A DNA stretch of 64,000 nucleotides from Clostridium sp. DSM 17811 (GTDB lineage Bacteria; Bacillota; Clostridia; Clostridiales; Clostridiaceae). The notes under the pieces were generated by a model. The model worked only from the letters and a program-made list of their open reading frames with translations, did no database searches and was not told the origin of the DNA. The position numbers and the translations under genes are program-made. Positions 1-8,698 of the stretch are shown piece after piece. How positions within the stretch are numbered: the stretch's first letter is position 1; each line of letters starts with the position of its first letter. Where the stretch lies: assembly GCF_018861905.1 (NCBI RefSeq), contig NZ_JAHLDU010000015.1, positions 1 through 64,000 on the forward strand, read 5' to 3'.

Positions 1-32
1 CATTTATAGCACCGACAGAAAGACAAAAGTAA
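1..32 (+). CDS. 3' end of the gene upstream of accA, probably accD (partial)
   Basis: Frame 3 is open from the window edge and reads F-I-A-P-T-E-R-Q-K followed by TAA at 30-32, only 20 bases before accA. In clostridial fatty-acid clusters accD (carboxyltransferase beta) normally lies directly before accA, so this is probably its last nine codons. The fragment is too short to confirm from sequence alone. Confidence 0.4.
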   Translation, partial: FIAPTERQK

Positions 33-52
33 TACATAAGGAGTGAAATTTT

Positions 53-1003
53 ATGGTAACTTTACCTTTTGAAAAGAACATGTATGAACTTAAAAGTAAA
101 ATAGATGAGCTAAAAAATTTAGCAAAAGATCAAAATATGGATTTAGATAAAGAGATAAGACAGATGGAAATAAAGCTCTATAATATGCAAAAGGAAGCCT
201 ATAAAAATTTAACTGCTTGGGATAAAGTAAGTATTGCAAGGCTAGTGGAACGTCCGACTGCTCTTGATTATATAAATAAAATTTTTGATTCATTTATTGA
301 GTTACATGGAGATAGATATTATGGAGACGATGCTTCAATTGTGGGTGGAATCGCAGAGTTTAATGGTATACCTGTAACTGTTATAGCGCAGCAAAAGGGA
401 AAGAACACAAAGGAAAATATAAAGAGAAATTTTGGTATGCCAAATCCTGAAGGCTATAGAAAAGCTTTAAGACTTATGAAACAGGCAGAAAAATTTAAAA
501 GACCTGTTATTTGTTTTGTTGATACTCCAGGGGCATATTGTGGATTAGGTGCAGAAGAAAGAGGTCAAGGTGAAGCAATAGCTAGAAATCTTATGAATAT
601 GTCAACTTTAAAAACACCAATAATTTCAATAGTCATTGGTGAAGGTGGAAGTGGCGGAGCTTTAGCAATGGCGGTAGCGGATGAAGTTTGGATGCTCGAA
701 CATGCAATTTATTCTATTTTATCACCGGAAGGTTTTGCGAGTATATTATATAAAGATGCAAGTCTTGCGAGTGAAGCAGCTAATGCGATGAAAATAACAG
801 CTCAGGATTTGATAAATTACGAAATAATAGATAGAATTATAAAAGAACCTCTAGGCGGAGCACATACTAATGTAGATGAGATGTCAATTAGTATTAAACG
901 TAACTTAGAGGAAGCAATTGGTAGATTAAAACGTGAATCGATAGAATCCCTTCTTACCAAAAGATATTATAAGTTTAGAAAGATTGGTAAGGTAGTAGAA
1001 TAA
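53..1003 (+). CDS. accA: acetyl-CoA carboxylase carboxyltransferase subunit alpha
   Basis: AccA pairs with AccD to move the carboxyl group from carboxybiotin to acetyl-CoA, making malonyl-CoA for fatty-acid synthesis in the cytoplasm. The 316-residue length is normal for the family. The N-terminal helix is followed by the crotonase-fold carboxyltransferase core, with DTPGAY at about residues 157-162 and the glycine-rich [10 protein letters not shown] at about 196-205, which form the CoA/biotin oxyanion region. The ATG is set by AAGGAGTG eight bases upstream. The short gap to the preceding frame and the terminator-like hairpin after the stop suggest that this is the last gene of a fatty-acid synthesis operon running in from the left. 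Identification is secure. Confidence 0.97.
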   Translation: MVTLPFEKNMYELKSKIDELKNLAKDQNMDLDKEIRQMEIKLYNMQKEAYKNLTAWDKVSIARLVERPTALDYINKIFDSFIELHGDRYYGDDASIVGGIAEFNGIPVTVIAQQKGKNTKENIKRNFGMPNPEGYRKALRLMKQAEKFKRPVICFVDTPGAYCGLGAEERGQGEAIARNLMNMSTLKTPIISIVIGEGGSGGALAMAVADEVWMLEHAIYSILSPEGFASILYKDASLASEAANAMKITAQDLINYEIIDRIIKEPLGGAHTNVDEMSISIKRNLEEAIGRLKRESIESLLTKRYYKFRKIGKVVE

Positions 1004-1030
1004 TTAGTAATTTCCACTTCAATTAAGCTA

Positions 1031-1058
1031 GGAAAAGTATATTTGCTTTTCTTTTTTT
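1031..1058 (+). terminator. Rho-independent terminator after accA
   Basis: GGAAAAG (1031-1037) pairs with CTTTTCT (1046-1052), with one G-T pair and an 8-base loop, and runs into a T tract. The stem is short, but it lies 28 bases after the accA stop. Confidence 0.6.
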
Positions 1059-1136
1059 GTATAGAGGTGTATATATAAATTATATAGAATAAAAGGTAAA
1101 AATAATATTTAAAGAATGGCAAAGGGGATTTAAGTT

Positions 1137-2018
1137 ATGAGTAAAACACATAGTGAAATAATTCTAGTAATAGATTCAGGATGCGATTTACCTTTAGAAT
1201 ATATTAAACAGGATAATATAGTACCATTAGGGTTGATTTGTAACTTTAAAGGGCAAGCAAGAGAAGATGATTTTGGAGAGGATTTTACTCGCAAAGATTT
1301 TTATGACGCTTTAAGGCAGGGAGAAACGCCTACTACATCACAAATTAATAGCCAAATATATTTAGAAGTTTTCAAAAAATATGTTCTACTGAAAAAGTCT
1401 ATAATATATATTGCATTGTCTTCTGGATTAACTGGAACTATTAATAGTGCAAATATAGCAAGAGAAACTATACTTGAAGATTTTCCGGATGCTGATATAA
1501 GAATTGTAGATAGTAAATGCGCAAGCCTTGGACAGGGACTTTTAACATATTATGCATATGAAATGTTGAAGAGTGGGAAATCTACAGGAGAGATAGTTAA
1601 ATGGCTTGAGGAGAATAAACTGAGGATTAATCATTGGTTTACGGTAAATGATTTAAATCATTTAAAAAGAGGAGGAAGGATATCTAGTTCTGCAGCAGCT
1701 GTTGGTACATTACTAAATATAAAACCTGTTTTATTTGTTGACAACGAAGGTAGGCTTATACCATTCTCTAAGTGTAGAGGAAGAAAAAAAGCAATAAGTA
1801 CTTTAGTACAAAAGTTTAAGGAAAAGTCAGATCCAAGCATTAAGCAAGTTATTGCAATAAGCCATGGGGATTGTCTTCAAGATGCATTAGCTTTAGAATT
1901 ATTACTTAGAGAAAATGGAAATGTTAAGGATGTTATTTTAAATTATGTTGGTACGGCAGTAGGGTCACATGTAGGACCAGAGATGTTAGGAATATTTTTT
2001 ATAGCAAAGGAAAGATAA
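1137..2018 (+). CDS. DegV family fatty-acid-binding protein
   Basis: DegV/FakB proteins bind a fatty acid and present it to the kinase FakA for phosphorylation, feeding exogenous fatty acids into phospholipid synthesis. The 293 residues show the family marks: TPTTSQ at 64-69, SSGLTGT at 95-101 in the head-group site, DSKCASLGQG from about 125 and LNHLKRGGRIS from about 173. The start is ATG with AAAGGGGAT upstream. It stands alone between terminators, beside the fatty-acid gene accA. No FakA homologue is in the window. The family is certain; which of several clostridial DegV paralogues this is cannot be told. Confidence 0.93.
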   Translation: MSKTHSEIILVIDSGCDLPLEYIKQDNIVPLGLICNFKGQAREDDFGEDFTRKDFYDALRQGETPTTSQINSQIYLEVFKKYVLLKKSIIYIALSSGLTGTINSANIARETILEDFPDADIRIVDSKCASLGQGLLTYYAYEMLKSGKSTGEIVKWLEENKLRINHWFTVNDLNHLKRGGRISSSAAAVGTLLNIKPVLFVDNEGRLIPFSKCRGRKKAISTLVQKFKEKSDPSIKQVIAISHGDCLQDALALELLLRENGNVKDVILNYVGTAVGSHVGPEMLGIFFIAKER

Positions 2019-2093
2019 AAGATTGTATATTTTAATAGTAATAAATCGCAATTATAATAACACATCATATATTAATATAATATCATTATAATA

Positions 2094-2133
2094 AATCAAA
2101 AGGAAGATGTCATAGGGCATCTTCCTTTTGATT
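2094..2133. terminator. bidirectional terminator between degV and the SASP-like gene
   Basis: A perfect 16-bp stem (AATCAAAAGGAAGATG at 2094-2109 against its complement at 2118-2133) with an 8-base loop lies between two convergent genes and can serve both strands. Confidence 0.85.
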
Positions 2134-2149
2134 TAGGGATGTTTAAAAA

Positions 2150-2296
2150 CTATTTCGTTTCTTTTCCTAATTTTTTAGATTCTTTAGAAACACCTATTTC
2201 ATTTGCAGTTTCCATTCTCATTTTGTCTAATTCTTTTTTTGTTTTTTGACTAGCTTTTTTATTGTCTTTACTGTTTTTGTTGTCTTTATGTGACAT
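2150..2296 (-). CDS. short alpha/beta-type small acid-soluble spore protein-like protein
   Basis: This is a 48-codon gene with a textbook ribosome site (AAGGAGG, then nine bases, then ATG). The product is highly charged: a Lys/Asn/Asp-rich N-terminus, then KKELDKMRMETANEIGVSK at about 21-39 and a Lys-rich tail. The LDKMRMETANEIGV stretch matches the first conserved helix of alpha/beta SASPs (compare IDQMKLEIASEFGV in Bacillus), which coat and protect spore DNA. The second conserved half, with the GGE/KR segment, is missing, so this is a half-length member or derivative. A minor SASP or another DNA-associated spore protein is likely. I cannot point to a sporulation sigma-factor promoter. Confidence 0.7.
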   Translation of the reverse strand: MSHKDNKNSKDNKKASQKTKKELDKMRMETANEIGVSKESKKLGKETK

Positions 2297-2486
2297 ATAA
2301 AGATCCTCCTTATATTTTTTAAGAGCATAAAATAATCATTAATCTATTACTCTTAATATTAAACATTTCAATATTAATATAACCAAATTTTAAATATTTA
2401 TACTAAAAAATGTTATCAATTTGAATGTGCATTTTAATGATATAATTAGTATTATTAATTAAATTTACATTGGAGGAGTTATTGAT

Positions 2487-3296
2487 ATGAATAAAACAAT
2501 AGGATTTATAGGTTGTGGGAATATGGCAAGGGCTATGATAAGTGGAATAGTTAAATCAAATTTAGTCCCTAGCGAAAATATAATAGCAAGTAATCCATCG
2601 GAGAAGAATTTAAATAAGGTAAAAGAAGAATATAATATTAAAGTAACAAATGATAACGCTAAAGTTGCAAAGGTTTCTGATATAGTAATACTTGCTGTAA
2701 AACCTTATAAATATATTGATGTCATTGAGGAAATAAAACCATATTTAAAGAAGGATGTGGTTATAGTAACTATTGCAGCGGGAATAACTTTAGAGCGTAT
2801 GAGTAATTTATTAGGGGAGAAGGCAAAAATTATAAGAACTATGCCAAATACTCCAGCGCTTGTAGGCGAGGGAATGAGTGCACTTTGTTCAAATGCAAAT
2901 ATAAACCCTGATGAATTACAAGATGTATTGAAAATATTTGAAAGTTTTGGTAAGGTAGAAATATTAGAGGAAAAACTTATTGACGTGGTTCCTTCGGTTA
3001 GTGGATCATCTCCGGCTTATGTTTATATGTTTATTGAAGCCCTAGGTGATGGCGCAGTGCTTCAAGGAATGCCAAGAGGCAAAGCTTATAAAATGGCAGC
3101 ACAGGCAGTGCTAGGGGCTGCTAAAATGGTGCTTGAAACTGGTGAACATCCAGGGAAACTTAAAGACGATGTATGTTCACCAGGGGGAACTACTATAGAG
3201 GCAGTATACACATTAGAAAAGAATAATTTTAGAGGCACTGTAATTTCAGCTATGGAAAGTTGTACGGAGAAGGCAATAAGAATGGGTAAAAATTAA
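2487..3296 (+). CDS. proC: pyrroline-5-carboxylate reductase
   Basis: ProC catalyses the last step of proline synthesis, NAD(P)H-dependent reduction of 1-pyrroline-5-carboxylate. The 269-residue protein begins with a Rossmann fold (GCGNMA at 9-14). It has the cofactor-side segment RTMPNTPALVGEG near the middle and the C-terminal dimerisation/substrate region with SGSSPAYVY and SPGGTT. The ATG follows GGAGGAG by nine bases. It is monocistronic, with its own upstream AT-rich promoter region and a secreted-protein gene downstream. Identification is secure. Confidence 0.96.
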   Translation: MNKTIGFIGCGNMARAMISGIVKSNLVPSENIIASNPSEKNLNKVKEEYNIKVTNDNAKVAKVSDIVILAVKPYKYIDVIEEIKPYLKKDVVIVTIAAGITLERMSNLLGEKAKIIRTMPNTPALVGEGMSALCSNANINPDELQDVLKIFESFGKVEILEEKLIDVVPSVSGSSPAYVYMFIEALGDGAVLQGMPRGKAYKMAAQAVLGAAKMVLETGEHPGKLKDDVCSPGGTTIEAVYTLEKNNFRGTVISAMESCTEKAIRMGKN

Positions 3297-3421
3297 ATGA
3301 ATAGAGTTTATAATTTGTTTATAATTTGTTTATAGAAAGTAGAGACATGTACTTTAAAATAGAATTATGAAAGACTTTCATGCTAAAAAACAAATTTAAA
3401 ACAAAGAGGAGATTAAATAAA

Positions 3422-4657
3422 ATGAAGTTAAATAAGAAAACAGCAATGATTGTAAGTTTTGCTCTAGGAAGTGTAATGTTTGCAACTACTGCTATGGCAC
3501 AAGTATTAACTAAAAGTGGATATGACCAACTTAAGGATTCTGTTAAATATACAGCAGAAAATGCTACAACTAAACTAACAAGTTATACTGGAGACATGTC
3601 GATTATTATAAAGGATAATGGTAATGTAGTTTATTCTGAAGATTCTCTTAGTAAAGTTGACGTAGCAAAGGGAAGTAAAGAAACTGTAACAAAAGGACTT
3701 GATGGCTTAAAAAAGACAGAGGAGTATAATTACTCTGATTCAAATGAGTCTATATATAAAAATAGCACGAATAATATATATAATACAACTACATTTACAA
3801 CTCCTCATAAAACTACAATTTCACAAAATCCCTTTAAAGAAGAGGGAGCAACTGATATGGAAAAAATTGCAGATGCTGTTGTTGGTAATTTAAAGGATGC
3901 AGTTGTGGTTACGCAAAATTCTGATGGAAGTAAGACTTTGTCTGGTTCTTTAAGTGAAGCACAAATACCATCCATTATTAATGCAGTAGTATCTCTTGAA
4001 TCTAAGAGTGCATTTGGTAATATATCTAATAACCCTAATAATGAGAGTAGTATACCTAAAATAACAAATGATGTATTTGTAAAAGATGTTAAAGGAAATA
4101 TGGTAACAACTAAAGATGGGCTTATTCAAACTGTTCTTGGCACTGGAGTAATTTCTGGTAAAGATGCAAAAGGCGTAGAACATAAGTTAACTTTTGAGTT
4201 ACTAGCAAAGATGACGGATGTTAACTCGACTAAGGTTAATAAACCTGATTTAACAGGTAAGAAAGTAGAAAAAAATGTGGAACAAGATCATAGTAAATTA
4301 ACTAATCCTGAAAAATATTTAGGAAAATATAAAGCAGATATTTTAATAGAAAAAGATGCAAAATTCGTAAAAATAGGTGAGAGATTTGTAGACATCACTG
4401 CCTTAGACAATAAAGGTGTCAGTGGAAGATATTATGAGGAATATGTAAAAGGATTTGAGCAATATGCAGTGGATAAAAAAGACTTTAAGTTTAGTTCAAC
4501 ATTTGAAAAAGGCCAGTTTAATGGGAAGGTTAAAGCATCTAATTTCACAGGGAATATATCTATTGACCAAGGTTCAGCAACTATATACTTTAACCAAAAT
4601 GGAAATAGTGGTGGAACCTTAAATTCTAACGGTAATTACAGTAAAGTGTTTAAATAA
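3422..4657 (+). CDS. secreted protein of unknown function beside an ABC/two-component locus
   Basis: I do not recognise the family. I start at the ATG at 3422 because AGAGGAG lies just before it; an upstream in-frame ATG at 3380 lacks such a site. The 411-residue product begins MKLNKKTAMIVSFALGSVMF and continues ATTAMA, a good signal peptide probably cleaved after AMA. The mature part is rich in Thr, Asn, Ser and Lys, has no cysteines or obvious repeats, and looks like a beta-rich exported domain. The next genes in the same direction encode a BcrAB-type ABC transporter with a histidine kinase and response regulator, so it may be a sensing or binding partner for that system. That link is inferred from position only. 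Confidence 0.7.
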   Translation: MKLNKKTAMIVSFALGSVMFATTAMAQVLTKSGYDQLKDSVKYTAENATTKLTSYTGDMSIIIKDNGNVVYSEDSLSKVDVAKGSKETVTKGLDGLKKTEEYNYSDSNESIYKNSTNNIYNTTTFTTPHKTTISQNPFKEEGATDMEKIADAVVGNLKDAVVVTQNSDGSKTLSGSLSEAQIPSIINAVVSLESKSAFGNISNNPNNESSIPKITNDVFVKDVKGNMVTTKDGLIQTVLGTGVISGKDAKGVEHKLTFELLAKMTDVNSTKVNKPDLTGKKVEKNVEQDHSKLTNPEKYLGKYKADILIEKDAKFVKIGERFVDITALDNKGVSGRYYEEYVKGFEQYAVDKKDFKFSSTFEKGQFNGKVKASNFTGNISIDQGSATIYFNQNGNSGGTLNSNGNYSKVFK

Positions 4658-4682
4658 CAAATAAAATCATTAAAATTATATG

Positions 4683-4720
4683 GGGGACTCTAAATTAAAA
4701 TATTCTGGGGTAGGGTCCCC
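4683..4720 (+). terminator. possible terminator or attenuator after the secreted protein
   Basis: GGGGAC (4683-4688) pairs with GTCCCC (4715-4720) across a large 26-base loop, followed by a T-rich stretch. The large loop makes it a weak candidate. It could also act in the leader of the downstream ABC gene. Confidence 0.35.
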
Positions 4721-4796
4721 GTATCTTTATTTTATCATTATTAAACAATATAATTATAATCAAAAGATTTTAAAAAGTGTATTTGGGGGGAAATAA

Positions 4797-5522
4797 ATGG
4801 AGAAAGTAATTGAGATTAAAAACCTTTCCAAGGTATATAAAAATGGAAGAGGGATAACAGATATAAATCTTGATATACATAAAGGGGAGATTTTTGGATT
4901 TCTAGGACCTAATGGTGCTGGGAAAACTACTGCTATGAAAATTATGACTGGACTTATAAGACCAGACAGTGGGGATGTAAAAATCTTAGGACACAGTATA
5001 CTAGAGGATTATGAACAAGTAATGAAAAAAGTCGGGTGCATTATAGAAACAGCAGAAACCTATTCCTATTTAACAGCTTATGAGAATCTAAAGCAAGTCT
5101 CAAGATATTATAAGGATGTTGATGATCAGAGAATTGATGAAGTTTTAGAGCTAACAGGTATTCTTAAATACAAAAATGAGAAACCTAGAAAATTCTCGCT
5201 TGGAATGAAACAAAGACTAGGAATTGCAGCAGCCATTTTAGCAAGGCCAGAGGTAATTATATTAGATGAACCTTTAAATGGACTTGATGTTGAGGGAATG
5301 ATTGCTATGAGAAATATAGTGAAGGACCTTGCAGAAAAGGAAAATACAACATTTTTTATATCAAGTCATCTTATTCACGATGTTGAACTTACTTGTACAC
5401 ATATTGGTGTGTTATACAATGGGAGAATGCTTAATGTTGATACTATGAAGAATATTCTAAAAAATTATTCAACACTTGAAAATTATTTTGTTAGTGAGGT
5501 AGAGCGAAATGGTAGAATTTAA
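4797..5522 (+). CDS. ABC transporter ATP-binding protein, BcrA/lantibiotic-immunity type
   Basis: This is a 241-residue single-domain ATPase that powers the membrane partner encoded next. Walker A is GPNGAGKT at 37-44, the signature is FSLGMKQR rather than LSGGQ (usual for the BcrA/LanF branch), and Walker B with the D-loop reads VIILDEPLNGLD. Members of this branch export or displace membrane-active peptides such as bacitracin and lantibiotics. The ATG follows GGGGGGAAATA. It overlaps the permease gene by 14 bases, so the two are translationally coupled, and a histidine kinase and response regulator follow. The substrate is unknown; a role in antimicrobial-peptide resistance is inferred from family and context. 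Confidence 0.92.
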   Translation: MEKVIEIKNLSKVYKNGRGITDINLDIHKGEIFGFLGPNGAGKTTAMKIMTGLIRPDSGDVKILGHSILEDYEQVMKKVGCIIETAETYSYLTAYENLKQVSRYYKDVDDQRIDEVLELTGILKYKNEKPRKFSLGMKQRLGIAAAILARPEVIILDEPLNGLDVEGMIAMRNIVKDLAEKENTTFFISSHLIHDVELTCTHIGVLYNGRMLNVDTMKNILKNYSTLENYFVSEVERNGRI

Positions 5523-6261
5523 AGCTGCTTTAATAAATGAAATTGAAAAGCTATATAAAAGAAAGAAGATAATAGTTGCTGTGATTATATCACTTGTTAT
5601 TATAATAATAGGACAACTATCTATGATAGTATTAAGATCTGGGTTTGGACTACGCGGAGTTTCTAGTATGGAATTTCCTATATTGGTTCTATCAGTAGTT
5701 GTAAATACAATATTACCTTTATTTACTGCTCTTGTTACTATTGAGAGTTTCTCAGGGGAGTTTTCACAAAACACTATGAAAATTGCACTAACAAGGCCCA
5801 TCTCACGGTTCAAATTTTATGCATCAAAGTTAATTGCAATTATGTTATTTATCATAGCGAATCTCTTATTTATAATGATTTTTTCAATAATTGCTGGTTG
5901 TCTTTTTAATTCAAATTCAGCTACATTTAGTAGCGTTATTAAAATTCTAGTTTCCTATATTGTAACGTTAATTCCTATGGTGATATTATCAATAATCATT
6001 GCATTTTTTGCAAATATAATTAAAAGTGGTATAGGCGTGTTTTTTCTGTCTATTTTTGTTTTTGTTATGTTTAAGGGACTCGGAATTGTATTTTACAGAT
6101 ATTCGGGTATATTTATTACATCAATGATGAACTGGTATACGCTATTTACTATGGATACCGTACCTATTTTAAAAATCTTTCTACAATTTATGATGATGAT
6201 TAGTTATGGTATAATATTTTTTACAGCAGGATATTATATATTTGACAAAAAAGAATTTTAA
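5509..6261 (+). CDS. ABC-2 type permease, partner of the BcrA-like ATPase
   Basis: This 250-residue integral membrane protein has about six hydrophobic segments, the first at about residues 22-42 after a charged KLYKRKK stretch, and the pattern of ABC-2 permeases such as BcrB and LanE/G. A motif near residue 83 (ESFSGEFSQNTMKIALTRP) matches the conserved cytoplasmic loop of this family. It begins inside the end of the ATPase gene and is 20 bases from the histidine kinase, so all four genes probably form one transcript. Confidence 0.88.
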   Translation: MVEFKAALINEIEKLYKRKKIIVAVIISLVIIIIGQLSMIVLRSGFGLRGVSSMEFPILVLSVVVNTILPLFTALVTIESFSGEFSQNTMKIALTRPISRFKFYASKLIAIMLFIIANLLFIMIFSIIAGCLFNSNSATFSSVIKILVSYIVTLIPMVILSIIIAFFANIIKSGIGVFFLSIFVFVMFKGLGIVFYRYSGIFITSMMNWYTLFTMDTVPILKIFLQFMMMISYGIIFFTAGYYIFDKKEF

Positions 6262-6281
6262 AGACATTTTTGAGGTGAAAA

Positions 6282-7733
6282 ATGAATATAAAAAAACGAT
6301 TGATCTTTTCTAACACTGTAACCGTGATAGTTCCTTTTGTAATTACAATTGTAGCTGCGGTCTTATTTATTTTTATTTCTTCAACCATTTTTAAAAAGGA
6401 CGTAAGTTATGGTAATTTTAAAAAGTTCATATTCATAAAGACCCAATTAGCTGACACTAGCAATATTGTACGTAATCAAAGTTCTTATAATATAGAGGAT
6501 ATAAAATATCAACAATATTTACATCAAAAGTTATCAACCATAAATGGAGAAATAATAGTACTTAAAAATAATACTATTATTTTCACTTCAAAGGATGTAA
6601 ATAAAATTGACATAGAGAAATGTTTAGTAGAAGCTAATACTAAATTTGAAAAAAAATTAGTAGAAATTGATGCTACATCTTATATGGTAGAAGTAGCTCC
6701 AATTAGGTTTAGTGATGGTAACAGAGGGAATGTCATATTACTTGCTCCAGTCTTTAGGTATTCAAGCATTCTAGAAGAGTTTATTATATTTATAGTTGCG
6801 ATATTCCTTATATCATTTATAGCACTCAACATGTATATGTCCTATCTACTTTCTAAAAGAATAATAAAGCCCTTATCACTTTTAAGTATAGCTGTAGGAG
6901 AAATTAGTAAGGGTGATTTAAGTCTAGAAATTATTGAAGTTGGAGATCAAGAAATTAAGAAGTTATGTGCTGATTTTGAAAAGATGAGAATACAACTTAA
7001 AGATTCTATCCGCCTCAAAAAGAAGTATGACGAGAATAGGACGATGCTAGTTTCTAGTATATCCCATGATCTTAAAACACCTATAACGTCAATAAAGGGT
7101 TATGTTAATGGTATTTTGGATGGGGTTGCTAATACCCCTGAAAAGGCAGATCGATATTTAAAGACTATTTATTCAAAGGCCACTCAGATGGATGTTATGA
7201 TTAATGATTTGCTTTTATATTCGAAGTTAGATCTCAGTCAATTACCTTTTAAATTTGAAAACACAGATATTATGGATTATTTTAAATACTGTATTCATGA
7301 AAGCGCACCAGAACTTGAAAAGTCGAACATAGAAATTTGTTTGGAAAATAATTTGGAGGGTTTAAAATACGTTAAGATTGATAGAGAAAGATTAATGAGA
7401 GTTATACTAAATATTATTGATAATTCTCGTAAATATATGGATAAAAAGCAAGGTAAAATCACAATTATTCTTAGAGAAACTAATTCTAGCATTATAATTG
7501 AAATAAGGGATAATGGTTCTGGTATTGATGAAAATGATGTAAATAAAATTTTTGATAGATTCTACAGAGCGGATGCGGCCAGAAGTGAAGCAAATGGAAG
7601 TGGACTAGGACTTGCAATTGCAAAACAAATTGTAGAGGGACACGGCGGCACAATTTGGGCTGTGAGTCATGAAAATGAAGGTACGAGTATTTTGATGTCA
7701 TTTGGGAAAATATCAAATAAAGGAGTATTATGA
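6282..7733 (+). CDS. sensor histidine kinase of the BcrAB-like locus
   Basis: The 483-residue kinase has a first membrane segment at about 12-34, an extracellular sensor loop of about 125 residues, a second membrane segment at about 163-186, HAMP, HisKA with SSISHDLKTP (phospho-acceptor His262), and a HATPase domain with N, G1 and G2 boxes (DNGSGID, GSGLGLA). The extracytoplasmic loop is much larger than in BceS-type intramembrane kinases, so it probably senses a ligand outside the membrane. It overlaps the response-regulator start by four bases (ATGA). Confidence 0.93.
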   Translation: MNIKKRLIFSNTVTVIVPFVITIVAAVLFIFISSTIFKKDVSYGNFKKFIFIKTQLADTSNIVRNQSSYNIEDIKYQQYLHQKLSTINGEIIVLKNNTIIFTSKDVNKIDIEKCLVEANTKFEKKLVEIDATSYMVEVAPIRFSDGNRGNVILLAPVFRYSSILEEFIIFIVAIFLISFIALNMYMSYLLSKRIIKPLSLLSIAVGEISKGDLSLEIIEVGDQEIKKLCADFEKMRIQLKDSIRLKKKYDENRTMLVSSISHDLKTPITSIKGYVNGILDGVANTPEKADRYLKTIYSKATQMDVMINDLLLYSKLDLSQLPFKFENTDIMDYFKYCIHESAPELEKSNIEICLENNLEGLKYVKIDRERLMRVILNIIDNSRKYMDKKQGKITIILRETNSSIIIEIRDNGSGIDENDVNKIFDRFYRADAARSEANGSGLGLAIAKQIVEGHGGTIWAVSHENEGTSILMSFGKISNKGVL

Positions 7734-8425
7734 AAAAAATTTTAATAGTAGAAGATGATATAAGTATTGCGATGCTTCAAAAAGACTATTTAGAGATTGA
7801 AGGGTTTGAAGTTGAAATATGTAATGATGGGGTAGATGGATTAAATGCTTTGAAAACAAAGGAATTTGATTTGTTAATTCTTGATGTTATGCTTCCTAAA
7901 ATTGATGGATTTACTATTTTGCGCAGTATGCAAGAGGATAAGGAAATCCCAGTTTTAATGGTATCTGCAAAAAAAGATGATATTGATAAAATAAAAGGAT
8001 TAAGTCTTGGTGCAGATGACTATATTACAAAGCCATTTAACCCAAGTGAACTAGTTGCTAGAGTTAAATCACACATTCGAAATTACGAGCGAATAAAGAA
8101 TAAATTTAACTCTGTGGTGAAAAGTAGCACTATTATAATAAGGGGACTAGAAATAAGAAAGGATTGTAGGCAGGTATTTGTAAATGGTATTGAAATAAAC
8201 TTAGCTCAAAAGGAGTTTGATTTATTACTTTATCTGGCTGAAAATCCTAACAGGGTATTTAGTAAAGTCGAATTATTTGAAAAAATATGGGGATATGATG
8301 CGTTATCAGATACTGCGACTGTAACAGTACATATTGGAAGAGTAAGGGAAAAAATTGATAAATGTACATCTCAGCCTCAATACATTGAAACTGTTTGGGG
8401 AACTGGGTACAGGCTTAGGGTATAA
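7730..8425 (+). CDS. OmpR/PhoB-type response regulator
   Basis: The 231 residues comprise a receiver domain with the acidic pair near 9-10, phospho-acceptor Asp52 in LLILDVMLP and the conserved Lys in DYITKPF, followed by a winged-helix DNA-binding domain ending EKIDKCTSQPQYIETVWGTG. It is coupled to the preceding kinase and probably controls the transporter operon. The last codons and the stop lie inside a terminator hairpin, so coding and termination signals are shared here. Confidence 0.95.
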   Translation: MKKILIVEDDISIAMLQKDYLEIEGFEVEICNDGVDGLNALKTKEFDLLILDVMLPKIDGFTILRSMQEDKEIPVLMVSAKKDDIDKIKGLSLGADDYITKPFNPSELVARVKSHIRNYERIKNKFNSVVKSSTIIIRGLEIRKDCRQVFVNGIEINLAQKEFDLLLYLAENPNRVFSKVELFEKIWGYDALSDTATVTVHIGRVREKIDKCTSQPQYIETVWGTGYRLRV

Positions 8426-8450
8426 ACATACCCTAAGCCTGTATTTTTAT
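8408..8450 (+). terminator. strong terminator overlapping the end of the response regulator
   Basis: A perfect 16-bp stem (TACAGGCTTAGGGTAT at 8408-8423 with its complement at 8428-8443) and a 4-base loop are followed by TTTTTAT. The left arm encodes the final residues YRLRV, and the stop codon begins in the loop. Confidence 0.92.
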
Positions 8451-8550
8451 TATCCTTAATATTTTAGGTTCTTAAAATTATATGTATTAAGTTTACATGT
8501 AATAAAAATTACAAGCAAAACATATATATTTATTATGAAAATAAAATCTA

Positions 8551-8579
8551 TTGACTAACGAACAAATGTTCGTTACAAT
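8551..8579 (+). promoter_or_regulatory. sigma-A promoter with a LexA/TetR-like palindrome in the spacer
   Basis: TTGACT (8551-8556), a 17-base spacer and TACAAT (8574-8579) form a near-consensus vegetative promoter. The spacer is filled by a 20-bp perfect inverted repeat at 8556-8575 (arms TAACGAACA and TGTTCGTTA, centre AA). Its core, CGAAC-AAAT-GTTCG (8559-8572), fits the Gram-positive SOS (LexA) box pattern CGAAC-N4-GTTCG. A TetR-family operator could look similar. Bound protein would block the polymerase. The leader to the 90-residue gene is about 115 nt and contains a small AAATACTT/AAGTATTT hairpin near 8602-8620. Confidence 0.75.
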
Positions 8580-8698
8580 GTATACATAACATAATAAGAC
8601 AAAATACTTTTAAAGTATTTATAAATATATAATTATTTCATCTTATAATAGTTTTAATGACATTTCTAAAGTAGATTATTGGACTGGGGGTAAAACAA

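Noticed and set aside
3308-3335. Tandem TATAATTTGTTT repeats before the secreted-protein gene
   Set aside because: About two copies of a 12-base AT-rich unit; expected by chance in such AT-rich DNA.
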